64,000 nt of DNA from an uncultured Desulfobacterales bacterium (lineage in GTDB: Bacteria > Desulfobacterota > Desulfobulbia > Desulfobulbales > Desulfocapsaceae). Under the pieces are notes generated by a model. It was not told the DNA's origin and ran no database searches. It saw only the letters and a list, made by a program, of their open reading frames with translations. Positions within the stretch are counted from its first letter, which is position 1; every line of letters starts with the position of its first letter. Location: positions 124,001-188,000 of the forward strand of contig CALGIJ010000039.1 of the NCBI GenBank assembly GCA_937915545.1, in the 5' to 3' direction. A program made the position numbers and the translations under genes. Shown in pieces: positions 50,957-59,344 of this stretch.

Positions 50957-52123
50957 TCAGCGATGCGCACCGCCGGGGACTATGGCGGTGAGCAGCATGA
51001 AGCAGTGGGTGAAGCGGCCGGACTCGGGGATGAAGCAGAGGACCCTGTCGCCATGGCGCAGCTGCCCCGAGAAGAGCAGCGCCTCCATCATCAGGTAGAT
51101 CGAGGCGCTGCCGATATTGCCGACGCTGGCGAGGTTGGTGAACCACTTCTCGTAGGGGATCTCGAAGCCGGCGTCCTTCATCCCCTGGTAGAAGCGGTCG
51201 CGGAAATAGTCCGATGAGTAGTGCGGCAGATACCACTGCACGTCTTCCGGCCGCAGGCCGCGCTTCTCGGCCACCGCCGGCAGGGTGTCGGCCATGGCGG
51301 TGCTGACGATATAGCGGTCGAGCAGCTTGACGTCCTGGCGTACGGCGAAGAGGTTGTCCGCCGCCGCCTCGGCGACCGTGGCGCGATCGCGCCAGCTGCG
51401 CATGGTGCCATCCTCGAGTTTGCGGCCGCCGGCGTACATGCAGGTTGCCAGTTCCCCGGCATAGCAGCGGTTCTCGATCCACTCCAGGCGGTAACAGGGT
51501 CGCTCGGGATTGGCCTGGGAGGAGAGATAGGCGGCCCCGGCTCCGTCGGAGAGCATCCAGCGCAGGAAATCGGCGTCGAAGCCAAGGATCGGGCTCTTGT
51601 GCAGGTCGGCCTCGGACTGCGGCGGACAGCTGAAGAACCCGGCCCTCATATAGGAGGAGGCCAGCTCCGAGCCGGTGGCCACGGCGTTGGCCACCGTGCC
51701 GGAGAGGACGTTCATCGCCGCGTAGTTGAGAGCGGTGACCCCGGCGACGCAGATGCCGGCGGTGGTCACCACGTCGCAGGGCGGCAGGCCCAGCTCCCCG
51801 GCGACCATCACCCCGTGGCCGGGCATGAGCAGGTCGGGGCTGGCGGTGCCGCAGCACAGGCACTGGATGTGCGAGGGGTTGAAACCGCCGTGGGGCCGCA
51901 GGCGGCGCACCGCTGCCGCGGTCAATTGCGCGTTGTTATGGGTCGGGGCGCCGCTCTGCGGATCGAGGGCGTAGTGCCGGGTGAGGATCTTGTTGTTGGC
52001 GAGAATGCGGCGCCGCGTGCGCGACGGCAGGTCGCCGACGCGGCCGAGGACCTCCTCGATATGGTCGTTGTCCACCGGGGCGTTGGGCAGAAAGGAGGCG
52101 AGGTCGTTGATGTAGATTTCCAT
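50957..52123 (-). CDS. FabH-like beta-ketoacyl synthase III
   Basis: A 388-residue thiolase-fold condensing enzyme. The nucleophile lies in TTAGICVAGVTALNYAAMN (Cys125), the catalytic His in YLPHYSSD, and the Asn in NLASVGNIGSAS, giving a Cys-His-Asn triad as in FabH and specialised-metabolite ketosynthases (StlD/DarB-like). Length exceeds housekeeping FabH by about 60 residues. It is the last gene of the six-gene cluster and lies 10 bases after the radical SAM gene. A decarboxylative condensation making a beta-ketoacyl or resorcinol-type product is inferred; the acyl carrier protein must be supplied from elsewhere. Confidence 0.86.
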   Translation of the reverse strand: MEIYINDLASFLPNAPVDNDHIEEVLGRVGDLPSRTRRRILANNKILTRHYALDPQSGAPTHNNAQLTAAAVRRLRPHGGFNPSHIQCLCCGTASPDLLMPGHGVMVAGELGLPPCDVVTTAGICVAGVTALNYAAMNVLSGTVANAVATGSELASSYMRAGFFSCPPQSEADLHKSPILGFDADFLRWMLSDGAGAAYLSSQANPERPCYRLEWIENRCYAGELATCMYAGGRKLEDGTMRSWRDRATVAEAAADNLFAVRQDVKLLDRYIVSTAMADTLPAVAEKRGLRPEDVQWYLPHYSSDYFRDRFYQGMKDAGFEIPYEKWFTNLASVGNIGSASIYLMMEALLFSGQLRHGDRVLCFIPESGRFTHCFMLLTAIVPGGAHR

Positions 52124-52133
52124 GGGGCGGCTG

Positions 52134-53444
52134 TCAGGTGTTGGGGGTTATGTGGTGGTGAAGGTGCTTCATCAGGCCGGCGTAGCGGCTGTAGAACTCC
52201 TTCTGCGGCAGCGCCGTCGGCAGCACCGCGTTGGAGAAGGTGTAGTAGTCGAGGTCGGTGATGGTCAGCTCGCCGTGGCGCTGGCGGTAGAGGGGCGTAC
52301 CCGGCAGCGGGGTGAGGATCGAGGGGATCGGCAGGTCGATGGGGAAGAAGTCGAGAAACTGCTCGAGGCGGTCGAAGTCCTGGTGAAGGTAGTCGGGGGC
52401 GATGATGAAGTCGCCTATGATGCGGATGCCCAGCCCCTTGAGGATATGGCGGGCGGCGAGATTCTGGTCGAGGGCGCTGCGCTTGTCCATCGCCGCGAGG
52501 CGGAGGTCGTCGATCTCCTCGAAGCCGATGACGGCGGCGGCCAGGCCGGCCTGGCGCCACAGCCTTATCAGTTCCGGGTCGTTGACGATGGTGTCGGCGC
52601 GCACGTCGGCGACGAACTTCTTGCCGAGGTCGAGCTCGATGAGCCGCTCGGCGAGGCGCCGGGCCGCCTCGCGATCGCCAAAGGTGTTGGCGTCGACGAA
52701 GCGGATGAGGGGGATGTCGCCGAGCAGGCCGATGTCGCGGACGATGGCCTCGACGCTATGGCTCAGGTAGCGGCCGCCGGTGAGCGAGGGGATGGCGCAG
52801 AAGGAACAGCGATGGGTGCAGCCGAAGGCGGTGGCGACGAAGCCGACCTTGCCGCCGACGCCGCTCATCACGTAGCGGTGGCGGTGTTGTGCCACCAGAT
52901 CGTAGCGTGGTGCCTGGTGGTCGACCAGGTCCGCCACGCTGTAGCTGCGCGGCTGCGGCTCCCGCGGGCCGTCAGGGCGCACCGCCAGGACTCCGGGGAT
53001 GTCGGGCTGGCGTCCGGCGGCGAGGTCCTCCACCAGCAGGTGAAAGCTCAGCTTGGCAAGGCCGACCACCACATAATCGATGGCCGGGCGGTGGAAATAG
53101 CCGGGGTCGAGGGAAGCGTGGTGGCCACCGACGACGATCACCGGCCCGCGGCCGCCATGGGCTTCCCTGAGGCGTTCAGCCAGGGAGATCACCGTGTTGG
53201 CCTCGCAGGTGACCGCGGTGAAGCCGACGATATCGGCGGCCGGACCCCCGGCGAGCAATGTCGACTCCGCCTCCGGCTCGGCCTTGAGGTCGATGATCGA
53301 CACTTCGTGGCCGGGCAGGTTGCCGGCCAAGGCCTCCAGGGCCAGCGGCTCGCCGCGGAAGATCATCTTCAGGGAGGTGATGCCGTACTCCTCCTCGGGG
53401 ATGGAGCGGCCGCAGTTGGGGGGATTGACGAGGACGATGCGCAT
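52134..53444 (-). CDS. B12-binding-domain radical SAM protein
   Basis: A 436-residue protein of the cobalamin-binding radical SAM class. Residues 1-150 form a B12-type Rossmann domain (MRIVLVNPP, DIVGFTAVTCEANTV, VIVVGGHHASLDP). Residues 195-400 hold the radical SAM barrel with CTHRCSFCAIP (4Fe-4S, CxxxCxxC), RFVDANTFGD and PLPGTPLYR. The B12 lower-ligand DxHxxG motif is not evident, as in many members. Likely to methylate or rearrange an unreactive carbon of the cluster product. The start follows a 200-base gap after the ABC permease. The frame is open 28 codons upstream. Confidence 0.88.
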   Translation of the reverse strand: MRIVLVNPPNCGRSIPEEEYGITSLKMIFRGEPLALEALAGNLPGHEVSIIDLKAEPEAESTLLAGGPAADIVGFTAVTCEANTVISLAERLREAHGGRGPVIVVGGHHASLDPGYFHRPAIDYVVVGLAKLSFHLLVEDLAAGRQPDIPGVLAVRPDGPREPQPRSYSVADLVDHQAPRYDLVAQHRHRYVMSGVGGKVGFVATAFGCTHRCSFCAIPSLTGGRYLSHSVEAIVRDIGLLGDIPLIRFVDANTFGDREAARRLAERLIELDLGKKFVADVRADTIVNDPELIRLWRQAGLAAAVIGFEEIDDLRLAAMDKRSALDQNLAARHILKGLGIRIIGDFIIAPDYLHQDFDRLEQFLDFFPIDLPIPSILTPLPGTPLYRQRHGELTITDLDYYTFSNAVLPTALPQKEFYSRYAGLMKHLHHHITPNT

Positions 53445-53645
53445 GGTTTCACGGGTATGTTGAGATGAGAAGGAAAGGGCGACGGCCAAGGCCGCAGCAG
53501 ACCACTGCTCCCCGCACATGACAAGCAATTCCTGGCTGTCCGCTGGCCTCTGCGGCGGTCGGCCACCTTGCGGTCATGGCAGAAAGCTGTCGCCGGCAAG
53601 GGGGCTGTGCCGGCTCCGGCGGGCCGGCCGGGGCCTTGCGCCTCG

Positions 53646-54971
53646 TCATGCGGCGCCTCGCCGTTTGCGTGCGGTCAAGAGCGCGGCAGCGAGGGTGGCG
53701 GCGGCAAACGTGAGCAGCGACAATACCTCGGGGACGATCTCCGCCAGGCCGCCCTGGCGCAGCAGCAGGTCATAGAAGCCGTTCTGCCCCCAGAAGAGGG
53801 GGGAGAAGAGGCATAAGGGCCGCAGGAATTCGGGCAGGGCGTAGATCGGCACCATGACGCCGCCCAAGGCGGCGGCGATGACGATGGACACCGGGCCGAA
53901 GACGGCTATCTGCTCGTAGCTCCTGGCCATGGTGCCGAGGAGGATGCCGTAGCCGCAGGCGGCGCAGGAGACGGCCATGGCCACCAGCGCGAAGGCCAGG
54001 GGCTGATCGCCCGGGGCGAAGGCGGGCAGGCCGAGGAGCGGCAGCACGTACATGCCGGCGAGAAGAATGACGGCGAACTGCAGGAGGCAGACGATGACAT
54101 AGGCGATGATCTTGCCGGCCAGTACCGTGACCTTGGCCACCGGCATGATCGCCAGGCGCTGCAGGGTGCCGTTGTCACGTTCGCCCTGCAGCGAGCCGGC
54201 CAGCGGCACAACGATGAAGAAGATGCCGAAAATGGCCCAGGCTGGCACGTTCTGCTGCACCGCCGTCGGCTGGGCGATGAAGCCCATGGCGGTGCGGAAC
54301 TGCTCGCGCAGGGGCAGCAGCCGGTTCTCGGCGAAGAGCTGCGGCAGCAGTTCCCGGGCGGAGAGCGTCGGTCGCGGAAGGGCGCTGGCCAGGTAGGGGG
54401 GCAGGTCGGCGGTGAGTTTTTCCGGGAGCAGGGCCAGGCTTTTCTCCACCAGCAGGCGGGTTTCTATGGCCGCCCGGGCCTGATCGAGGGCGGCCTTGAC
54501 CGCGGCGCGGAAGCTGCCGTGCACCGTGGGGTCGAACATGACGAGGATCTCCGGCACGGCCGGGGCGGCCACCTCCTTTTCCCCGGGAAAGAGGCTGGCC
54601 CGCGCCGCGCGCTCGGCGGCGAGGAGGCCTTTGGCGCTGAGGTCCTGCGGCAGCACCACCGCGAACTGGTAGGTCGAGGCGGCCACCAGGTCCCGGGCGG
54701 CAGCGGCGGTGAGGGGCTGGCCATTACGGCTCTCCACCAGGCGGATGGTGTCCATGCCGCTGAAAAGGAGGCGGATCTCCCCGGCCACTTCGCCCTGGTC
54801 CTCGTCCACCAGCAGCACTTCGACGCTGGTGGCGGTGACCTTGTCCTGGATGAGGGTGACCACCACGACGAGAAAGGCCGGCATGAGAAAGAGCAGCGCC
54901 ATGCCGCTGGGGTCGCGCCACAGGAGGCGCAGTTCCTTGCCGATGAGAGAGAGCAGGCGCCGTGGTCCCAT
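53646..54971 (-). CDS. ABC-2 type transporter permease
   Basis: A 441-residue protein with an N-terminal helix (GMALLFLMPAFLVVVVTLI), a large extracytoplasmic domain (about residues 50-230) and five to six C-terminal helices, the layout of ABC-2 drug/lipid exporters such as YhhJ. GERDNGTLQRLAIMPV is the conserved coupling segment. GGGAG lies six bases before ATG 54971. A GTG two codons earlier overlaps the ATPase stop but is too close to the ribosome-binding site. Probably exports the cluster product. Confidence 0.92.
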   Translation of the reverse strand: MGPRRLLSLIGKELRLLWRDPSGMALLFLMPAFLVVVVTLIQDKVTATSVEVLLVDEDQGEVAGEIRLLFSGMDTIRLVESRNGQPLTAAAARDLVAASTYQFAVVLPQDLSAKGLLAAERAARASLFPGEKEVAAPAVPEILVMFDPTVHGSFRAAVKAALDQARAAIETRLLVEKSLALLPEKLTADLPPYLASALPRPTLSARELLPQLFAENRLLPLREQFRTAMGFIAQPTAVQQNVPAWAIFGIFFIVVPLAGSLQGERDNGTLQRLAIMPVAKVTVLAGKIIAYVIVCLLQFAVILLAGMYVLPLLGLPAFAPGDQPLAFALVAMAVSCAACGYGILLGTMARSYEQIAVFGPVSIVIAAALGGVMVPIYALPEFLRPLCLFSPLFWGQNGFYDLLLRQGGLAEIVPEVLSLLTFAAATLAAALLTARKRRGAA

Positions 54972-54973
54972 GG

Positions 54974-55753
54974 TCACTCCCGCGGCGCGCTGCCGGTGGT
55001 CTGTAAAAAGAGCTCAACAAGGCTGGAGCAGCCTTCGGCCCGGGAGAGGAGATGCTGCGGGCTGTCTTCGGCGACGATGCGGCCGCGGTCGATGATGACC
55101 ACCCGGCGGCACAGCGACTGCACCTCCTCGAGGTAGTGGGAGGTATAGATCATCGCCATGCCCTGGCGGTTGAGGTCGAGGAGTTTGTCGAGGATGAGGT
55201 GGCGCGACTGGGTGTCGATGCCCACCGTCGGCTCGTCGAGGAAGAGCAGTTCAGGGTCGTGGAGCAGGCCGATAACCAGGTTGAGGCGTCGTTTCATGCC
55301 CCCGGAACAGGCGCGCACCTGGCGGTGGCGCTTGTCGGCGAGGCCGAAGAGGTCGAGCCAGAAGAGGGCCCTCTCGCCGAGGAGGCGACCTTTCAGGCCG
55401 TACATGCTGGCGAAGAAGAGCAGATTCTCATGGATGCTGAGGCGGTCGTAGAGGGCCAGGTCCTGGGGGACGTAGCCGATCCTCCTCCGTACCAGGGCGG
55501 GGTCGGCAAGGGCGTCGCGCCCGCCTATGGCCAGGGTGCCGCGGTCCGGGCGGCGCAGGGTGGTGAGGATCGACAGCAGCGTCGTCTTGCCGGCGCCGTT
55601 GGGGCCGATGAGGCCGCAGAGTTCGCCGGGGGCGAGGTCGAGGGAGATGTCCTCGACGGCAGCGGCAGAGGCGCCGGGGTAGGTGAGAAAGAGGTGACCG
55701 GCCGAGAGCAGCGGCGAGGCGGCCACCTCTTGCCGCGCCGTGGCGACGCTCAT
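54974..55753 (-). CDS. ABC transporter ATP-binding protein
   Basis: A 259-residue ATPase partner of the permease. GLIGPNGAGKTTLLSIL (Walker A), RACSGGMKRRLNLV (signature), LLFLDEPTVGID (Walker B) and IYTSHYLEEV (H-loop) are all intact, typical of drug-export ATPases. Its ATG overlaps the stop of the BtrH-like gene as ATGA. The frame is open far upstream in another gene's territory, so the start at MSVATARQEV is used. Confidence 0.95.
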   Translation of the reverse strand: MSVATARQEVAASPLLSAGHLFLTYPGASAAAVEDISLDLAPGELCGLIGPNGAGKTTLLSILTTLRRPDRGTLAIGGRDALADPALVRRRIGYVPQDLALYDRLSIHENLLFFASMYGLKGRLLGERALFWLDLFGLADKRHRQVRACSGGMKRRLNLVIGLLHDPELLFLDEPTVGIDTQSRHLILDKLLDLNRQGMAMIYTSHYLEEVQSLCRRVVIIDRGRIVAEDSPQHLLSRAEGCSSLVELFLQTTGSAPRE

Positions 55754-56757
55754 CGCACTACCTCGAGGAGTTGCCGGTAGACCGCCTGCTCCTCGTCGGC
55801 GCAGCGGCGCAGGGTGGCGGCGAGTCTGTCGAAGGAGTCGTCGTCGCGCTCCCGCCCCTTGCACATTCTTGCCCCGCAGACAGCGAAATCGCGCCAGATG
55901 TCGCCGACGCGGGTCATGCCTTCGGACAGGGTGGCGAGCTCGGGCAGCTGCAGCAGCTGGGCGGCCTCCTGGAGGAAGGCGGCGAACATGAAGCGGAAGC
56001 CGCCGCCGCCGGTGCCGATCTCCTCCTGCATGCGGATGAGCTGGCCGAGGTGCAGCAAGGCGCTCTCCCGCCCCAGCCGCTGCGGCCAGCGCTGCAGGCG
56101 CCCGGCAAGAAAGCGGATGCCGCGCACTCCCACCAGCGGCAGGGGGGTGGAGAGCATGGTGCGGCAGGTGGCGCGCAGGCCGTGGCGCGCCGCCGCCGCC
56201 AGGTCGGGGTGGGAGGGGGCCGACTCCAGCCAGTACATGGCGCCCCGTGGCGCCAGGGCCCCCTTGGCGAAGCGGGCTCGCTGCAGGTCGTCGCGATGGC
56301 AGCGCACCACCTCCTCGAAGACCGGGTCGCTGATCAGGTAGTCGTCGTCCTCGCGTCCGATGACCACCAGGTTGTGCATATTGAAGTGGAAGCGGAAGGC
56401 CGGAGGAAAGTAGGGCAGCCAGAAGGCCCCGGTCTGGCAGCCGATGGGCAGGCCCCGCGCGAGGCCCTCGTCGAGGGCCTCCATGGCCGCGGTCTCGCTG
56501 TGGAAGCGGCGGCGCTGCACCTTGACCCCGAGGCGGGTGGTAACTTTGCCGAAGATCGAGCCCACCGGGCCGCGAAAGGTGGTCAGCGGCAGGTGGTTGA
56601 CACGCAGGAAGGGCAGATAGGCGAAGAACAGCCCTTCGCCGATGCCGAAGGCCATGGCCTCGGAGCACTGGATGCCGTAGTGGCGGAGGAGGTTGGCGGT
56701 GACGCCGCTCTCGCAGTGCGCCGACTGGCGGTGGTCGAAGGCGATGCGCTGCTTCAT
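55750..56757 (-). CDS. BtrH N-terminal domain protein (putative acyltransferase)
   Basis: A 335-residue protein with the C39-peptidase-like BtrH fold. The nucleophile is at RQSAHCESGVTANLLRHYG (Cys15) and the His in FHFNMHNLVVIGRED; SDPVFEEVV supplies a later acidic site. BtrH transfers an acyl group from an acyl carrier protein in butirosin biosynthesis, so this protein may hand the ketosynthase product to an acceptor. The C-terminal half is helical with few known features. Both ends overlap its neighbours by four bases. Confidence 0.82.
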   Translation of the reverse strand: MKQRIAFDHRQSAHCESGVTANLLRHYGIQCSEAMAFGIGEGLFFAYLPFLRVNHLPLTTFRGPVGSIFGKVTTRLGVKVQRRRFHSETAAMEALDEGLARGLPIGCQTGAFWLPYFPPAFRFHFNMHNLVVIGREDDDYLISDPVFEEVVRCHRDDLQRARFAKGALAPRGAMYWLESAPSHPDLAAAARHGLRATCRTMLSTPLPLVGVRGIRFLAGRLQRWPQRLGRESALLHLGQLIRMQEEIGTGGGGFRFMFAAFLQEAAQLLQLPELATLSEGMTRVGDIWRDFAVCGARMCKGRERDDDSFDRLAATLRRCADEEQAVYRQLLEVVR

Positions 56758-57185
56758 GGACGCTGGCGGACGAGCTCCGCGGTGAAGGTGGCCGGCACGG
56801 TGCGCAGCTCGGCGATGGAGAGCGCGAAGACCTTGGCGTAGCGGAGGAGAATGCGCTCCGGCAGGCGCTTGAAGACCTCCGGCCGGCGGTGCCGCCGCAC
56901 GCGCCACCTGGCCATGCCGACATAGCGGGCGAGCAGGCCGAGGTCCATCTGGTTGCGGGCCTGATAGTAGGCGATGGGGCTCAGCTCGCCCTGCTGCACC
57001 AGGCGATGGGCGCGGGCGGTTTCCTGGACAATGATCTCCCAGGCCTGGTCGTTGACGATATTCTTCGCCTCCCAGCCGAGGCTTGCGGTGAGGGTGTAGC
57101 GGCCCTCGTCGTCGACGGCGTAGCAGACCTCGCGGCCATAATCGCCAATCATGCCGTTGTCCTGGGGTACTTCACTGATCTTCAT
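56754..57185 (-). CDS. Small protein of unknown family with HTH-like C-terminal helices
   Basis: A 143-residue first gene of the cluster, 18-20 bases after a strong promoter start. The N-terminal half (REVCYAVDDEGRYTLTASLG, then EAKNIVNDQAWEII) has no recognised domain. Residues 85-140 (LARYVGMARWRVRRH, FKRLPERILLRYAKVF) have helix-turn-helix character, and could be a regulator or a pathway accessory protein. Close overlap with the BtrH-like gene (ATGA) implies coupled expression. GAGGAG precedes the ATG. Confidence 0.6.
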   Translation of the reverse strand: MKISEVPQDNGMIGDYGREVCYAVDDEGRYTLTASLGWEAKNIVNDQAWEIIVQETARAHRLVQQGELSPIAYYQARNQMDLGLLARYVGMARWRVRRHRRPEVFKRLPERILLRYAKVFALSIAELRTVPATFTAELVRQRP

Positions 57186-57211
57186 GCGCCTCTCCTCTGT
57201 GGGGACGCTCT

Positions 57212-57240
57212 ATCAAACAGGATGCGCGGCAATCTGTCAA
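57212..57240 (-). promoter_or_regulatory. Sigma-70 promoter of the ketosynthase/BtrH cluster
   Basis: On the minus strand a perfect TTGACA (57235-57240) is followed after exactly 17 bases by TTTGAT (57212-57217). A start near 57205 leaves a short leader with GAGGAG before the ATG at 57185. It should drive the whole 57.2-51.0 kb operon. Confidence 0.68.
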
Positions 57241-57288
57241 TTCCTGTCTTTTTCATGGCGTTTCAGGCGTAGCCGTCGCCCCGTTCGG

Positions 57289-57999
57289 TCAGAGTTTCAA
57301 CAGGCCGATGTCGTTCTGCATCTCCTCGATGACCGCGATCGGGTCGGCGGCCCTGCTGATCGGCCGGCCGACCACCACATGGTCGGCGCCGGCGGCGATG
57401 GCGCGGCCGGCGGTGACGATGCGCTGCTGGTCGTCGCTATTGTCGCGGACGTTGGCGCCGGGGCGGATGCCGGGGGTGACGATGAGCAGCTTTTCGCCCA
57501 GGTCGCGGCGCAGGGTCTCCGCCTCGAGCCCCGAGGAAACCACGCCGTCGCAGCCCAGTTCCAAGGCCCGGCGCGCGCGCAGGGCGACCAGGTCGGCGAT
57601 GCTGCCGGTCATGCCCATGGCGCGCATGTCGTCCTCGCCGAAGCTGGTGAGGACGGTGACCGCCAGCAGCTTCATATCGCCGCGGGCGGCGACGGCGGCG
57701 CGGACGATGGCGTCGTTACCGTGGATGGTGGCGAAGTCGACGCCGCGGCTGTTGAGCTGCTCCACCGCCAGTTTGACCGTTTCGGGGATATCGAAGAACT
57801 TGAGGTCGAGCATGACGCGGTGGCCGCGGTCGCGCAGCCAGTCGACGGTCTCGAACCAGCTGGCCATGAACAGCTGCAGGCCTATCTTGAAGAAGCGGAC
57901 ATGGGATTCGCAGCGCTTGACCAGGGCCTTGGCTTCAGCCGCGCTTGGCAGGTCGAGGGCGACGATGATTCGCTCGTCGAGGGGGATGTTTCTGGGCAT
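57289..57999 (-). CDS. pyrF: Orotidine 5'-phosphate decarboxylase
   Basis: A 236-residue TIM-barrel enzyme that makes UMP. Motifs are IIVALDLPSAAEA, MLDLKFFDIPETVKLAV (catalytic Asp-x-Lys-x-x-Asp: DLKFFDIP), TIHGNDAI and VTPGIRPGAN with VVGRPIS. The ATG at 57999 follows AGGAGG. The frame stays open another 158 codons without related sequence. It lies about 100 bases beyond the promoter of the preceding cluster and is transcribed in the same direction. Confidence 0.96.
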   Translation of the reverse strand: MPRNIPLDERIIVALDLPSAAEAKALVKRCESHVRFFKIGLQLFMASWFETVDWLRDRGHRVMLDLKFFDIPETVKLAVEQLNSRGVDFATIHGNDAIVRAAVAARGDMKLLAVTVLTSFGEDDMRAMGMTGSIADLVALRARRALELGCDGVVSSGLEAETLRRDLGEKLLIVTPGIRPGANVRDNSDDQQRIVTAGRAIAAGADHVVVGRPISRAADPIAVIEEMQNDIGLLKL

Positions 58000-58384
58000 G
58001 GGGGCCTCCTGGGTGAAGGTGGGACGCGGGTGGGGGCATCGCCGGCCCGCGCCTTCTTTTACTTGCCCGCGCCGTTTTTCGCAAGCTCGCCGAGGGTGCT
58101 CCTCTTTCTCGGCTACCCCTCCTCGCCGCTGGAGCGGCGGCGCAGGCTCTTCCCTGGGCCGACATAGGGAGGCGTTCAACCTTGGCCAGGGGGTGCCCTG
58201 CGGAATGTGCCAAGAGGGCGTGGTCTTTTGATGGCACCAGACTGTCTCCTTGCGGAAAGGCCGCTGCCTGCTTGCCTTTTTCGTCGCATTTCGGCATACT
58301 GAAAAGACAACTCGGCAAGACGAGGCGCTGCCGGCGCTGGTGCCGTGGAGGAGTTGTCCACAACCCCAACAGGAGGAAGAGATC
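58000..58384. other. Intergenic region between pyrF and the monooxygenase-like gene
   Basis: A GC-rich stretch with several open frames but no recognisable protein. The two genes are divergent, so both promoters lie here. AGGAGGAAGAG at about 58371-58381 is the ribosome-binding site of the next gene. No strong hairpin found. Confidence 0.4.
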
Positions 58385-58669
58385 ATGACCGTCAAGATAT
58401 TCATCAAGCGAAAAGTTACGCCGGAAAGCGTCCTCGAACTCACCGTTCTGCTCAAGAAGCTGCGCAGCCTCACCCTGAGCCAGGCGGGCTATATCTATGG
58501 CGAAACTCTCAAGCGCGTCGATCAGAAAGACGAGTGTATGGTCATCTCCACCTGGCGTTCCCTCGAGGACTGGAATGCCTGGATCAACAACCCCGAGCGC
58601 ATCGCCATCCAGAACCAGATCGACAAGCTGCTCGGCCAGAAAACCGAGTACGCCGTATACGAGGTATAA
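58385..58669 (+). CDS. Antibiotic biosynthesis monooxygenase (ABM) family protein
   Basis: A 94-residue ferredoxin-like fold protein: VKIFIKRKVTPES, LTLSQAGYIYGETLKRVDQK and ECMVISTWRSLEDWNAWIN follow the ABM/quinol monooxygenase pattern, including the WxSxxxWxxW-type segment. Families include haem-degrading and quinone-oxidising enzymes, but many have no assigned substrate. AGGAGGAAGAGATC precedes the ATG. It stands alone, with a hairpin (58702-58728) after it. Confidence 0.85.
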   Translation: MTVKIFIKRKVTPESVLELTVLLKKLRSLTLSQAGYIYGETLKRVDQKDECMVISTWRSLEDWNAWINNPERIAIQNQIDKLLGQKTEYAVYEV

Positions 58670-58983
58670 TACCCCGTTGTAAAACTCCATTTTTCCTGCT
58701 TCGCCCCTTCACCGTGACGGAAGGGGCGGGGTGTTCTCTCCTGCCCCGCGGGCAAGCGCGCTGTTATTCTACGGCCTTCAAAAACTACGGGTAATCAGAA
58801 ACATTTGTTTTTTGCATTTACCTTACTGTTTTGAAGAGTCCGTGCTCTTGGTGTAGATTGGACTGGTCGTTTTTCACCATACCAATTTCCGGCGCCGCCA
58901 CGCGGTCGAGGCCGGTGTTGTCCGTTCGTTCATCGGCAGGGACGAAAGGGAGAATTTTCAACTTCTTTAATCGGTGAGGATCT
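58670..58983. other. Intergenic region with a hairpin and the oad leader
   Basis: After the monooxygenase gene a 9-bp inverted repeat (CGCCCCTTC at 58702-58710 with GAAGGGGCG at 58720-58728) may terminate its transcript, though there is no long T-run. The oad promoter follows at 58831-58859, and then a leader of about 120 bases. No gene recognised. Confidence 0.5.
58831..58859 (+). promoter_or_regulatory. Probable promoter of oadG-oadA-oadB
   Basis: TTGAAG (58831-58836), a 17-base spacer and TAGATT (58854-58859) match the sigma-70 consensus at four of six bases in each box. Start near 58866. Confidence 0.45.
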
Positions 58984-59259
58984 ATGTTATTCGAAGGCGT
59001 GAAGCTGATGGTGGTCGGCATGGTGACAGTCATGCTCTTTCTCGGCTTGATGATTTATTGCATCAACCTTGTCGCCCATTTGACGAGAGCCGTGGCGGCC
59101 CGCGAGCTCGAAACCATCCGCCGCGACCGCGAACTGCTCGCCGCCAACCGCAAGAAGGCGCAGCGGGCCTCCCTGGAGAGCCACCTCGACGACGATATCG
59201 CGGTCATCGCCGCCGCCGTCGCCGCCTATGAAGGCGAGCGCTTCGCCGCCGGCGCCTAG
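58984..59259 (+). CDS. oadG: Sodium-pumping decarboxylase gamma subunit
   Basis: A 91-residue small subunit: one transmembrane helix (KLMVVGMVTVMLFLGLMIYC) followed by a charged, helical cytoplasmic tail. OadG proteins tether the alpha subunit to the membrane part and often end with a His/Pro-rich zinc site, which is missing here. It lies about 85 bases before oadA and is the first gene of the pump operon, so the assignment rests on size, topology and context. Confidence 0.82.
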   Translation: MLFEGVKLMVVGMVTVMLFLGLMIYCINLVAHLTRAVAARELETIRRDRELLAANRKKAQRASLESHLDDDIAVIAAAVAAYEGERFAAGA

Positions 59260-59344
59260 AGCCTGAGAATCATTCGAAAACGGCGGTATCTTTGCTGTAA
59301 TGCTGTAGTTCCACCATCCCACAACACATGGAAGGAGAGAAACG

